From contig CALWKT010000095.1 in NCBI GenBank assembly GCA_944381335.1, forward strand, positions 1 through 12,995: a DNA stretch of 12,995 bases. The letters run 5' to 3'. Below the pieces are notes generated by a model. That model was given only the letters and a program-made list of their open reading frames with translations. It did no database searches and was not told the origin of the DNA. Of the stretch, positions 1-6,804 are shown piece after piece. Source of the DNA: an uncultured Christensenellaceae bacterium (GTDB taxonomy: Bacteria; Bacillota_A; Clostridia; Christensenellales; UBA3700). Position 1 is the stretch's first letter; each line of letters begins with the position of its first letter. The position numbers were made by a program, and so were the translations under genes.

Positions 1-281
1 TCGCGCAGAATCTTAAGAACCCCGCGGTCATCGTGGACAGCAACCACAGCAACAGCGGCAAGAATTACCTGGAGCAGATCAGGATAGTCAAAGAGGTCGT
101 GGACAACCTCAGACACTGCGACAAGATACGTTCGCTCGTCAAAGGCTTCCTTATCGAAAGCTACATAGAGGACGGCGCTCAGCAGCCGGGCGGCGACGAG
201 TACGGCAAGTCGATAACCGACCCGTGCCTCGGATGGGAAAAGACAAAAGATCTTCTTTTAAGAGTTGCGGATAAACTTTGA
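1..281 (+). CDS. DAHP synthase (3-deoxy-7-phosphoheptulonate synthase), class I, C-terminal part
   Basis: This is the last 92 codons of a gene that starts before the window, read in the frame beginning at base 3 and ending in TGA at 279-281. Class I DAHP synthases condense phosphoenolpyruvate and erythrose 4-phosphate, the first committed step of the shikimate pathway. The visible part carries the family's C-terminal blocks: VDSNHSNSGK (like VDxSHxNSxK), FLIESYIEDG and YGKSITDPCLGW. These contain the His (codon at 45), Glu (156) and Asp (219) that match three of the four metal ligands of the E. coli AroG family. The regulatory N-terminus and the catalytic Cys lie outside the window, so feedback type and aroF/G/H-like identity cannot be assigned. 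KDO-8-P synthase is a structural relative but lacks the SITDxCxGW block. The gene converges on the next one and ends at a shared terminator. Confidence 0.93.
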   Translation, partial: AQNLKNPAVIVDSNHSNSGKNYLEQIRIVKEVVDNLRHCDKIRSLVKGFLIESYIEDGAQQPGGDEYGKSITDPCLGWEKTKDLLLRVADKL

Positions 282-360
282 GCCGCCGCGTTTTTAAACG
301 CAGAGAAACTTTGGACAAAAGAGGTTTTATTATATATTGATAAAATAAATACGTATATAG

Positions 361-394
361 AAAAAAGAAAACGCGTAAATGCGTTTTCTTTTTT
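361..394. terminator. Bidirectional intrinsic terminator between convergent genes
   Basis: A perfect 14-bp stem (361-374 with 381-394) closes a 6-nt loop, GTAAAT. The outer stem is an A-run on one side and a T-run on the other, so transcripts from either direction end in a U-tract. It lies between the DAHP synthase gene (plus strand) and the flavin reductase-like gene (minus strand) and can serve both. The rest of 282-451 shows no gene. Confidence 0.9.
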
Positions 395-451
395 ATGTTT
401 TGCCCGGAAATTTTTGCAGGCGGCAAAAGCGCAAATCCGCGCGCCGCGCAT

Positions 452-940
452 TTACAGTTCTTTGATTATTTCCGCTACGTAAACGTCGTGGTAATCCTTC
501 GTCGGATAGCAGTCGTCAATGATGTCTTTGTCTATAAAGCAATGTTCATCCATCGTCTGACGGTAAAGTTTTTTGCAGATCAGCGTCAGAGTCGCTTCTT
601 TGAATACAGGCGCGCCACCCTCGCTTGAAAGGGTGAGACCGCTGTTCTTCATCTTGTCTTCATCTCTTCCCGAGACTCTGCCCATGTAGCCAAGCATCTT
701 CTTGTACGAATCGTCGAAGAAGGAGAGGGAAAACACGTCGGCGTCGTCGATAAATTCTTTCGTATACCTCTGCGGGCGTATAAATACGAATGCGACCTTT
801 TTTCTCCAGAGCACGCCCATGCCTCCCCAGGAAGCGGTCATCGCGTTTGTTTTGCCGTTTTTATCCGTAGCGGCAACGAGCATCCATCTGTCTCCTATGA
901 GAGAAAATACGTTTTCTTTCAGCATATCGTTTTTATCCAT
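452..940 (-). CDS. Flavin reductase-like (FMN-binding split-barrel) protein
   Basis: A 162-residue protein of the flavin reductase-like domain family, a dimeric FMN-binding split barrel. Members reduce free flavin with NAD(P)H or act as small flavoproteins; the substrate here is unknown. Visible family blocks are TNAMTASWGG (residues 31-40, before the flavin-contacting region), FIRPQRYT (53-60) and GRVSGRDEDK (87-96), followed by a KLYRQ segment typical of the subgroup common in Firmicutes. I chose the ATG at 940 because GGAGG lies 10 nt upstream (951-955 on the minus strand) and the protein then begins at the usual family position. An in-frame ATG at 991 would add 17 residues unlike the family, and it falls inside the promoter. 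It is a single-gene unit with its own promoter and the shared terminator. Cytosolic, with no signal peptide. Confidence 0.88.
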   Translation of the reverse strand: MDKNDMLKENVFSLIGDRWMLVAATDKNGKTNAMTASWGGMGVLWRKKVAFVFIRPQRYTKEFIDDADVFSLSFFDDSYKKMLGYMGRVSGRDEDKMKNSGLTLSSEGGAPVFKEATLTLICKKLYRQTMDEHCFIDKDIIDDCYPTKDYHDVYVAEIIKEL

Positions 941-962
941 AAAAATTTTACCTCCGTTTTTG

Positions 963-991
963 ATTATAGCGCGCTTTTGTTTAAAAATCAA
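963..991 (-). promoter_or_regulatory. Sigma-A-type promoter for the flavin reductase-like gene
   Basis: On the minus strand, TTGATT (991-986), a 17-nt spacer and a perfect TATAAT (968-963) precede the gene. The predicted start is near 956, which leaves a very short leader of about 16 nt that already includes the GGAGG ribosome binding site. The rest of the 941-1091 gap shows no convincing plus-strand promoter for the gene at 1092. The nearest partial match is TTGTCA at 1032, without a good -10 at normal distance. Confidence 0.75.
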
Positions 992-1091
992 GCGGGAGAA
1001 AAACGACGCGTCTCATAAAGAAAGAAAATCTTTGTCACAAAACCGAAAAAATCCGACTCTTTAACAGTATACAGGTCAAAGGAGATTGAGT

Positions 1092-2714
1092 ATGAAAAAA
1101 CAGGCGGTTTGCATATTCGTAATATTGCTGTTTGCCGTGACGCTTATACCTGCGCTTACCGGTTTTTCAGAAGCGACTGAGCCTATGCCCGATTATACGG
1201 TAAGGGGCAGGACTTTCAATCTGCCTATAATTATCGACGGCGAAGGAGAGGTTGTCGCCGTAAGCAGGGGAGTAGTTTTCAACGCAGATTCTTTTCCCTT
1301 AGCCTACGATAAATACGACAATGGAAATTTTCAGGATTATGCAACGTCTGTCAATGCAACCACCGTTTATCAAAACGTTTCCGATAAAGACGCCGTAGTA
1401 AGGGCATGCGTCTACGTCGGAACGCAAGCGGATAAATTCAGCCTGTTCGGGGAGTTTTACAGCGTTGTCGCAGACGGCGCGGAAGCGGAAGGAAAGGACC
1501 GTTATGCGTACCGCGGCAAATATTCGTTCGACAACGACGAGAAAACGATATCTTCTCTTAATGACGAAAGAAGAACGGACGGCAGATTTGACGCAAACAC
1601 CGTCGTAACGGAATACGTATACAGGGTCGCTTGCGACACGGACGGGGAATTCGAATTGTTCGTAACCGCCGACACGGGCGAAGATCTCGCGTTTTTCGCA
1701 GAAGGAGAGAAACATCTCGAAGGCGACGATTTCATTAGTTACCGCATAAACGCAAAAGACGGAGACGAGATAAAATGCTATGCCGTCGGCGGGGATACAA
1801 ATATTGAATTTGTTGCCGAAAAAGACGCAAAGGAGCTGAATTGCGTAGCGGATATGGTCGTGAAGAGAGAGTCGGGTCTTTCGGATTTTGCCGACGGGTC
1901 TTGCGTGATCGGAGACATCGAAAGCGCGCGCGTCGACTGGTTCAATCTGCTGACGGATTATCTGGAAGACGGAATTTCTGACAAGGACTCAGATCCGTTC
2001 ACCGCCACTGAGGAGTTTGCGGAAAAATACGTTGCGCTCATAAAGGAATACGGCTTTGAGGTAAAGGCGGGAGACAGCGTTTCCTGCGGATATTCCGCCC
2101 CGCTTTTTCCTCATATAGACGAAAATTACGAGCCGAATTATTACCGCTACGAGTTTAGCGCGGAAAAAAACGGAGAGAGCGCGGACGGCTGCATAACGCA
2201 GTATATAATAAAAACGCCGTATTGTCTGACAGGTCTTCCGGGCGCGGAAAAGACGGAGGAAGGTTATGAGTTCAAGGACGAGAGCACTTCCGTTTGTTTC
2301 AGCCTCTGCGCAGAAGAAAACCCGGAGTTCGTCGGCATTGTTTATTCGCACGGGGAATTTTATTCAGAAGTTTTCTTCGCGTCGCACGTGATATGGTGCG
2401 TTGAAGCCTTTCTTGTGATCTGTTTCGCCGTTGCGAACGTCGCGGAGGGAGCGAAGAGAGGAGTTCGCGGCGAAGATCTTATGAAGAGGGCGGCAAGGGC
2501 GATCGGAATTTGCATCGCCTCTCTCGCGATCGCCGCGTTGTTCACTTTCATTTCGCTGTATTGCGCCCACGGTGCGGCATCGGACGCAGGCATTATCGTA
2601 ACGATAGTCGCATCTGAAATTATGTCGGCGGCAGTTACCGCGGCAGACTGCGGACTGTTGATTGTAAAGAAAAGAAAAAATGACGGAACGGGTGAACAAA
2701 GCGACCCGGCGTAA
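1092..2714 (+). CDS. Secreted, membrane-anchored protein of unknown function (paralogue 1)
   Basis: A 540-residue protein that I do not recognise. A Sec signal peptide is visible (positive start, hydrophobic residues about 5-24), then a strongly acidic ectodomain to about residue 428, then three likely membrane segments (about 429-449, 470-492, 498-525) and a short Lys-rich tail. No lipobox and no catalytic motif are evident. It is a diverged paralogue of the product of 2812-4464. In both, a DW motif (282-283 here) is followed exactly 54 residues later by a block APLxPxxxENYEP (336-348 here), and a shared NTPY/KTPY motif follows. Near residues 90-110 it keeps the outline of the partner's AFPFG region in degenerate form. 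The start at 1092 is set by AAAGGAG at 1078-1084; the in-frame TTG at 1086 overlaps the normal spacing and is less likely. A role as an envelope or sensory membrane protein is inference only. Confidence 0.85.
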   Translation: MKKQAVCIFVILLFAVTLIPALTGFSEATEPMPDYTVRGRTFNLPIIIDGEGEVVAVSRGVVFNADSFPLAYDKYDNGNFQDYATSVNATTVYQNVSDKDAVVRACVYVGTQADKFSLFGEFYSVVADGAEAEGKDRYAYRGKYSFDNDEKTISSLNDERRTDGRFDANTVVTEYVYRVACDTDGEFELFVTADTGEDLAFFAEGEKHLEGDDFISYRINAKDGDEIKCYAVGGDTNIEFVAEKDAKELNCVADMVVKRESGLSDFADGSCVIGDIESARVDWFNLLTDYLEDGISDKDSDPFTATEEFAEKYVALIKEYGFEVKAGDSVSCGYSAPLFPHIDENYEPNYYRYEFSAEKNGESADGCITQYIIKTPYCLTGLPGAEKTEEGYEFKDESTSVCFSLCAEENPEFVGIVYSHGEFYSEVFFASHVIWCVEAFLVICFAVANVAEGAKRGVRGEDLMKRAARAIGICIASLAIAALFTFISLYCAHGAASDAGIIVTIVASEIMSAAVTAADCGLLIVKKRKNDGTGEQSDPA

Positions 2715-2758
2715 AACCGACAGAGTATTGCCGTTTGATTCCGTGTATGGTACACTTA

Positions 2759-2782
2759 AGGCGGATAAACCGCCTGTATAAT
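2759..2782 (+). promoter_or_regulatory. Inverted repeat next to a possible -10 element between the paralogues
   Basis: AGGCGG (2759-2764), a 5-nt loop and CCGCCT (2770-2775) form a perfect 6-bp hairpin or palindrome. A perfect TATAAT follows at 2777-2782. No T-tract follows, so a terminator is unlikely, and the -35 region is poor (ACTTAA at 2754). The palindrome would lie in the promoter spacer, as an operator would. It may instead be a weak attenuator within a two-gene transcript. Confidence 0.4.
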
Positions 2783-2811
2783 TGCAAAACCCGATAAAGG
2801 AGGATTCAGTT

Positions 2812-4464
2812 ATGAAAAGAAAGCTGTTTGCAATAGCGCTTCTTGTAGCTTTGCTGGCGTTCTCGCTTTCGGCATTGCCGGTCGTTTCGGCAAACTCCGC
2901 GCAGATGTACTGGGAGGGGATCACGTCAACGGGCGCGCTGATCGTCGGAGAAGACTGTCCCGTCGTCGTGAAATCTGAAAAACTGGTATTCGACGTGCCG
3001 CATTTTCCGGAAATTGATTACAAATATTCCGACAAACAGAAACTCGCCGATTACGACGCGAAGGTCAGCGCGACTTACGAGCTTGAAAATCCTGCCGATT
3101 ACGACGTGAAGGTCAGACTGGCGTTCCCGTTCGGCATAGTGCCGGATTATTTCAACGTCACTGACGAACTCGTTGAAAAGTATTCCGTTACCGTTGACGG
3201 AGAGGCTGTCGCTAAAAAGGTCAGGTACACGTATAGCGGCGGCAACTGGAACGGCAGTTTCGTAACAGCTGAAGCAGTTGCGCGGCTCAGAGACGAAAAG
3301 GCTGAGAACGGCTGGGTCAACGGCGACGCGCACGTTCTCACGGTCAGGTACGTCGCGGACGGAGCCGGGTACGACAGGTTCGACGCGATATTCACAGTCA
3401 ACGGACGAGAGGACGTTTGTTTTATTCTCGATTACAACTATTATAAAAAGAGCAAAGACCGGATAGAAACCGGCGTTCTTGTAAACGACGGCAAAACTTT
3501 CGATTTTTCGATCGTCTATGCCGGAGAAGCTCCGGACGTGGAATTCCGCGCGGAGAACGACGGCAAGGAGGTCGGCAGTACGCTTGAAAAGATTTCGGAA
3601 AACGTCTGCACGCTTGCGGAATTTGCCGCCGAAAACAATCCTTTTTCGGGAAACGACGCGGTAACTGAAACCGACTGGCACAACGTCGTCGTGGATTACG
3701 TCGCTTCTGGAAACGGCGTTGTCGGCAACGTACTGAGCAGGGACACAGAGCGTTTCGTTTCAAATAATGTGATGTGCTGGTACGAATACGAACTTTCTCT
3801 GCCCGCAGGCACCGCTGTGACTAATACGGTGACCGCGCCGCTTATTCCGGATACCAACGAGAATTACGAGCCTCCCGTTTACATATACGACTATCTGCTG
3901 TCTCCGGCAAAGGACTGGGCTGAATTCGGAACTCTGGAAATAGAGATAAACACTCCGTACGTCCTGCTTGACGCGGAGAAGAACGGTTATGTCAGAACGG
4001 AGGCGGGATATCGCAAAAGCTACGATTCGCTCCCGGACGGGGAACTGACTTTCCGCCTCAGCGAAAGCGGAAATCCTGAACGTAAACCCAACGGATATTT
4101 TGCAATGACCATGCTTTTTATCCTGATGGGAGCCGTGCCCTTGCTCGGGGTCGCAGGAATTGCGGCGGTGATAACGGTCGCAAGCGTGGGAGCCGCCAGG
4201 CGTAACGCAAAGGAAAGCGACGCTGAAAAGAGAAAGAAGAATACTGTCGTTGCGGCGAAAATCGGGTTTGTATCCTCGCTCGCATACGCGCTCGTTCTGT
4301 TGTTGCCGCTGATATCGCTGTTCGCCGGACTCAGCAATGCTGCGGCGCTGATCACGCTTACGGTTGCATGCGCCCTGATCGCGGCGGCGGTGCTGTATTT
4401 CGCGATAACTTTGCTCAGAGAAAAGAAGCAGGAAAAGGATATTTCCGCGTCGCGGGAACAGTAA
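2812..4464 (+). CDS. Secreted, membrane-anchored protein of unknown function (paralogue 2)
   Basis: A 550-residue protein without a function I can name. Residues 1-27 form a clear Sec signal peptide (KRK, a Leu/Ala-rich core, then a VVSANS cleavage region). The ectodomain runs to about 427. Three membrane segments follow (about 428-461, 481-508, 510-535), with a charged loop RRNAKESDAEKRKK between the first two and a Lys-rich tail, which suggests a membrane-anchored outside domain. The stretch from about 80 to 108 (VSATYELENP...VRLAFPFG) looks like a beta-sandwich strand pair of a kind found in several uncharacterised Firmicute ectodomain proteins; I would not name a family. The DW motif at 288-289 and APLIPDTNENYEP at 342-354 align without gaps to the upstream gene. 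The start at 2812 follows AAAGGAGGA (2797-2805). It lies 97 bp after paralogue 1 on the same strand and is probably co-expressed. Confidence 0.86.
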   Translation: MKRKLFAIALLVALLAFSLSALPVVSANSAQMYWEGITSTGALIVGEDCPVVVKSEKLVFDVPHFPEIDYKYSDKQKLADYDAKVSATYELENPADYDVKVRLAFPFGIVPDYFNVTDELVEKYSVTVDGEAVAKKVRYTYSGGNWNGSFVTAEAVARLRDEKAENGWVNGDAHVLTVRYVADGAGYDRFDAIFTVNGREDVCFILDYNYYKKSKDRIETGVLVNDGKTFDFSIVYAGEAPDVEFRAENDGKEVGSTLEKISENVCTLAEFAAENNPFSGNDAVTETDWHNVVVDYVASGNGVVGNVLSRDTERFVSNNVMCWYEYELSLPAGTAVTNTVTAPLIPDTNENYEPPVYIYDYLLSPAKDWAEFGTLEIEINTPYVLLDAEKNGYVRTEAGYRKSYDSLPDGELTFRLSESGNPERKPNGYFAMTMLFILMGAVPLLGVAGIAAVITVASVGAARRNAKESDAEKRKKNTVVAAKIGFVSSLAYALVLLLPLISLFAGLSNAAALITLTVACALIAAAVLYFAITLLREKKQEKDISASREQ

Positions 4465-4481
4465 GATTACGTCCATAATAT

Positions 4482-4506
4482 CAAAACGGGAGACAAAACC
4501 GTTTTG
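4482..4506 (+). other. Hairpin just after paralogue 2
   Basis: CAAAACGG (4482-4489) pairs perfectly with CCGTTTTG (4499-4506) across a 9-nt loop. There is no T-tract after it, so it is more likely a 3'-end-protecting or processing structure than an efficient terminator by itself. The better terminator is about 30 nt further on. Confidence 0.5.
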
Positions 4507-4534
4507 TCCATAAATATTCACGATATGTACTGTC

Positions 4535-4565
4535 AGGCGGAGCGTTAAAGCCCCGCCTTTCGTTT
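4535..4565 (+). terminator. Intrinsic terminator of the paralogue pair
   Basis: AGGCGG (4535-4540) pairs with CCGCCT (4553-4558). A further GC pair lies inside an A/C mismatch, around a short A/T-rich loop, and a T-rich tail TTCGTTT follows. It closes the transcription unit containing 1092-4464. Confidence 0.7.
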
Positions 4566-4579
4566 GTCTGGAGGCATAA

Positions 4580-4699
4580 GCTGTTAAAATCATCGCCGAA
4601 TACAGTTGCCTTGTCGCAGAATGTGTGGCAAATTCAAAAAGTAAACAGGATATTTCCGCCGCTACGCAAAATCGCGTATCAAACGGCGTCGGATTGTAA
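4580..4699 (+). pseudogene. Possible protein-coding remnant or repeat in the intergenic gap
   Basis: Within the 289-bp gap before the acetyltransferase gene, one plus-strand frame is open between stops at 4577 and 4697 and reads 39 residues ending KQDISAATQNRVSNGVGL. It has no start codon at its head and no usable ribosome binding site in frame, so it is not an intact gene. The composition reads like a genuine protein tail rather than random sequence. A 13-base string, AGGATATTTCCGC, occurs here (4647-4659) and in the last codons of paralogue 2 (4436-4448), in the same codon phase. A decayed gene end or a short interspersed repeat are both possible; chance is not excluded. Confidence 0.25.
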
Positions 4700-4723
4700 A
4701 TAAAAGAAATGTCCCGGCATAAA
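4694..4723 (+). promoter_or_regulatory. Weak candidate promoter for the acetyltransferase-glmM pair
   Basis: TTGTAA (4694-4699) and CATAAA (4718-4723) with an 18-nt spacer sit upstream of the gene at 4754. The match is moderate, but a promoter is expected here because a terminator precedes the region and the following two genes are tightly packed. Confidence 0.35.
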
Positions 4724-4753
4724 TTGTAGAGAAAAGACGACATGGAGGAAAAG

Positions 4754-5362
4754 ATGAAACTGATCGACGAAAAGACGACTTATATTTCACCTGAAGCAAA
4801 GATAGCGGAAAGCGCGGTCATATATCCCAACAACACGATAATGGGAGAAACCGTCATCGGAGAGAACACCGTGATCATGCCCAACTGCATAATAGACGGT
4901 TGTTTGATCGGAAACAACGTGAAGATCACCGCCAGCGTAATGGAAGGCGCGACGATAGCGGACGGCGCGACTGTCGGACCATTCGCATACCTCAGAAAGG
5001 GGTCCGACGTGGGAAAGAACTGCCGCGTCGGAGATTTCGTGGAGATCAAGAATGCGAAGATAGGCGACGGCACCAAGGTCGCGCACCTGACTTACGTCGG
5101 AGACTGCGAACTGGGCGAAAAGTGCAACATAGGTTGCGGCGTCGTCTTCGTCAATTACGACGGAAAGCAAAAGCACCGCACGACTGTGGGCGATCATTGT
5201 TTCATCGGCAGCAACTGCAACGTGATCGCGCCGGTCAGCATTGCGGACGGAAGTTACATTGCGGCGGGCACCACGGTCACGGAGAGCACGCCCGCAGACA
5301 GCCTCGTGGTGGGCAGAGCGCGTCAGGTCGTAAAAGAAGGACGCGGAAAAGGAAGATTTTAA
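4754..5362 (+). CDS. Stand-alone GlmU-type acetyltransferase (left-handed beta-helix)
   Basis: A 202-residue protein that matches only the C-terminal half of bifunctional GlmU (usually about 450 residues). That half transfers acetyl from acetyl-CoA to glucosamine 1-phosphate. The hexapeptide-repeat pattern ([LIV]-G-x4) runs through most of the chain. Residues aligning without gaps to the E. coli GlmU acetyltransferase site are all present: R81 (R333), K99 (K351), H111 (H363, catalytic base), Y114 (Y366), N125 (N377), N134-Y135 (N386-Y387) and K140 (K392). The N-terminal uridylyltransferase domain is absent, and the upstream sequence holds no remnant of it. The ATG at 4754 is preferred because GGAGG (4744-4748) lies 5 nt before it; the in-frame ATG at 4742 overlaps that site and has no good one of its own. 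The next gene is glmM, which makes its expected substrate, so the call is strong although the enzyme is half-size. Confidence 0.88.
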   Translation: MKLIDEKTTYISPEAKIAESAVIYPNNTIMGETVIGENTVIMPNCIIDGCLIGNNVKITASVMEGATIADGATVGPFAYLRKGSDVGKNCRVGDFVEIKNAKIGDGTKVAHLTYVGDCELGEKCNIGCGVVFVNYDGKQKHRTTVGDHCFIGSNCNVIAPVSIADGSYIAAGTTVTESTPADSLVVGRARQVVKEGRGKGRF

Positions 5363-5372
5363 GGAGTAGATT

Positions 5373-6674
5373 ATGTATTTCGGAACAGACGGTATAAGAG
5401 GGGTCGCTAATCTGGACCTCACGTGTCCGCTCGCACTCAGCGTGGGCAATGCGCTTGCGAGCATGAAAAAGAATTGCCGAGTACTCATCGGCATGGATAC
5501 GCGCGTATCCGGCGATATGCTTCTGCACGCCGTGGCGACGGGCGTGATGCAGGGCGGAGGAGACGTGCTTGACGTTGGAGTCATGCCCACGGCGGGCATC
5601 GCGTATCTTACGCGCTTCTATAAAGCGGATTACGGCGTCGTGATAAGCGCGTCTCACAATCCCGCCGAATATAACGGCATCAAGGTTTTCGATTCTGAAG
5701 GCTACAAGCTTGGAGACAAGAGAGAAAGGGAGCTGGAACAGAGAATGGCAAACCCCCACGTCGTGAAAGCGATCGCAACGGGCAAGTATATGTTCATGCA
5801 CGACTCCGCGGCAGATTACGTCAAATTCCTTTTGTCGAGCATCCAAGGTCTGAAAGGGCTCAGGGTCCTTGTTGACTGTTCCAACGGCGCGTCCGGCAGA
5901 GTGGCGAAGAACGTGTTCGAGCAGGCGGGCGCAAGCGTGACCGTGATCAACACGTCGACTGCGGGAATAGACATCAACGAAAACGTAGGCGCGCTGTACG
6001 CGTCCAATCTCGCGCCCAAGGTCAGGGACGGCGGCTTCGACGTCGGCTTTGCCTACGACGGCGACGCGGACAGACTCATTGCCGTTGACGAAAAGGGAAA
6101 CGTAGTGGACGGCGACCATTTGTTGTATATTCTTGCGTGCGAAGCGAAAAAACGCGGATGTCTTGAAACGGGAAGCGTTGTGGGCACGCACCATACCAAT
6201 ATGGGCGTTCAGGAAGCGCTTGAAAGCAAGGGCATAAAACTGGTGAGAGCTGACATAGGCGACAAATACGTGCTCGAGCAGATGCTCAAAGACGGCTCGC
6301 CTCTCGGAGCGGAGCAGTCAGGGCACATCATAATGAGCAAACATTCGACGACGGGAGACGGAATACTCGCTTCACTCGTTATCGCGCAGATAATCGCGGA
6401 TTCGGGCAAGACGCTTTCTCAGCTTGACGAAGCGAAAGGTTACGCCCAGGTCAACATCAACGTGCCGGTAACCGACAAACTGAGAGTGATAAACAACGAG
6501 GCTGTGACCAACGAAGTGAGCAGAATTTACGAACAGCTCGCGGGTCAGGGCAGGGTGCTTCTGCGTGCTTCGGGCACGGAACCCAAGATCAGGATCATGG
6601 TCGAGTGCAGGAGCGAGAACAAGGCGAAAACTCTGGCAAAACGCCTCGAGAGCGTGCTCAAAAGCGTAAAATAA
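5373..6674 (+). CDS. glmM: Phosphoglucosamine mutase
   Basis: A 433-residue cytosolic enzyme (family about 445) that interconverts glucosamine 6-phosphate and glucosamine 1-phosphate for UDP-GlcNAc, peptidoglycan and teichoic-acid synthesis. It opens with FGTDGIRG (3-10), a GlmM hallmark. The phosphoserine loop is SASHNP (92-97), with S94 as the phosphorylated residue. The metal loop is DGDADR (229-234; D229, D231, D233). The sugar-specificity loop is GAEQSGH (312-318), and the C-terminal phosphate-binding loop is RASGTEPKIRIMVE (398-411). All four domains are present. AAGGAG (5361-5366) overlaps the stop of the preceding acetyltransferase gene, and the ATG follows 6 nt later, so the two are almost certainly one operon. 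GlmM makes the substrate that the neighbour acetylates. The GTDGIRG start and AEQSGH loop favour GlmM over phosphomannomutase/phosphoglucomutase. Confidence 0.96.
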   Translation: MYFGTDGIRGVANLDLTCPLALSVGNALASMKKNCRVLIGMDTRVSGDMLLHAVATGVMQGGGDVLDVGVMPTAGIAYLTRFYKADYGVVISASHNPAEYNGIKVFDSEGYKLGDKRERELEQRMANPHVVKAIATGKYMFMHDSAADYVKFLLSSIQGLKGLRVLVDCSNGASGRVAKNVFEQAGASVTVINTSTAGIDINENVGALYASNLAPKVRDGGFDVGFAYDGDADRLIAVDEKGNVVDGDHLLYILACEAKKRGCLETGSVVGTHHTNMGVQEALESKGIKLVRADIGDKYVLEQMLKDGSPLGAEQSGHIIMSKHSTTGDGILASLVIAQIIADSGKTLSQLDEAKGYAQVNINVPVTDKLRVINNEAVTNEVSRIYEQLAGQGRVLLRASGTEPKIRIMVECRSENKAKTLAKRLESVLKSVK

Positions 6675-6717
6675 TTAAATTTTACAAAGATTTTACATTT
6701 AAGTTCTGTTTAAGCCG

Positions 6718-6746
6718 TTGAAAATTACTTAAATAAATGTTAAAAT
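6718..6746 (+). promoter_or_regulatory. Strong sigma-A-type promoter for the large lipoprotein gene
   Basis: TTGAAA (6718-6723), a 17-nt AT-rich spacer and TAAAAT (6741-6746) lie between glmM and the lipoprotein gene. The predicted start is near 6753. No clear terminator separates glmM from this promoter, so some read-through is possible. Confidence 0.75.
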
Positions 6747-6755
6747 CTTTTTGAT

Positions 6756-6775
6756 AAAGGGGTAGCATCCTCTTT
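6756..6775 (+). promoter_or_regulatory. Stem-loop at the predicted 5' end of the lipoprotein mRNA
   Basis: AAAGGGG (6756-6762) pairs with CCTCTTT (6769-6775), with one G-U pair, around the loop TAGCAT. It would begin about 3 nt after the predicted transcription start and end 14 nt before the GGAGG site at 6790-6794. A hairpin this close to the 5' end is known in other bacterial mRNAs to slow decay. Here that role is inference. Confidence 0.45.
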
Positions 6776-6804
6776 AAAAAGGCAAATGTGGAGGTTTGGT
6801 TATT

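Noticed and set aside
702..1064. Plus-strand open frame opposite the flavin reductase-like gene
   Set aside because: Antisense to a recognisable gene, with Ser/Phe-rich shadow composition.
3760..4743. Long minus-strand open frame (327 codons) covering the gap and the end of paralogue 2
   Set aside because: Most of it is antisense to a well-supported gene, there is no ribosome binding site before its start, and the translation is Arg/Ser-rich shadow sequence. Only the intergenic part is kept as an observation.
4900..5397. 165-codon plus-strand open frame inside the acetyltransferase gene
   Set aside because: It is extremely Arg-rich, typical of an out-of-frame reading of the beta-helix repeat gene, and it overlaps the real gene and the glmM start.
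5277..6194. 305-codon minus-strand open frame opposite glmM
   Set aside because: A shadow of glmM with no start signal and no family resemblance.
1086..6804. A single dedicated system linking the paralogue pair, GlmU/GlmM and the lipoprotein
   Set aside because: Terminators and separate promoters divide these blocks, and no shared motif or regulatory site ties them together. Adjacency alone is not enough.
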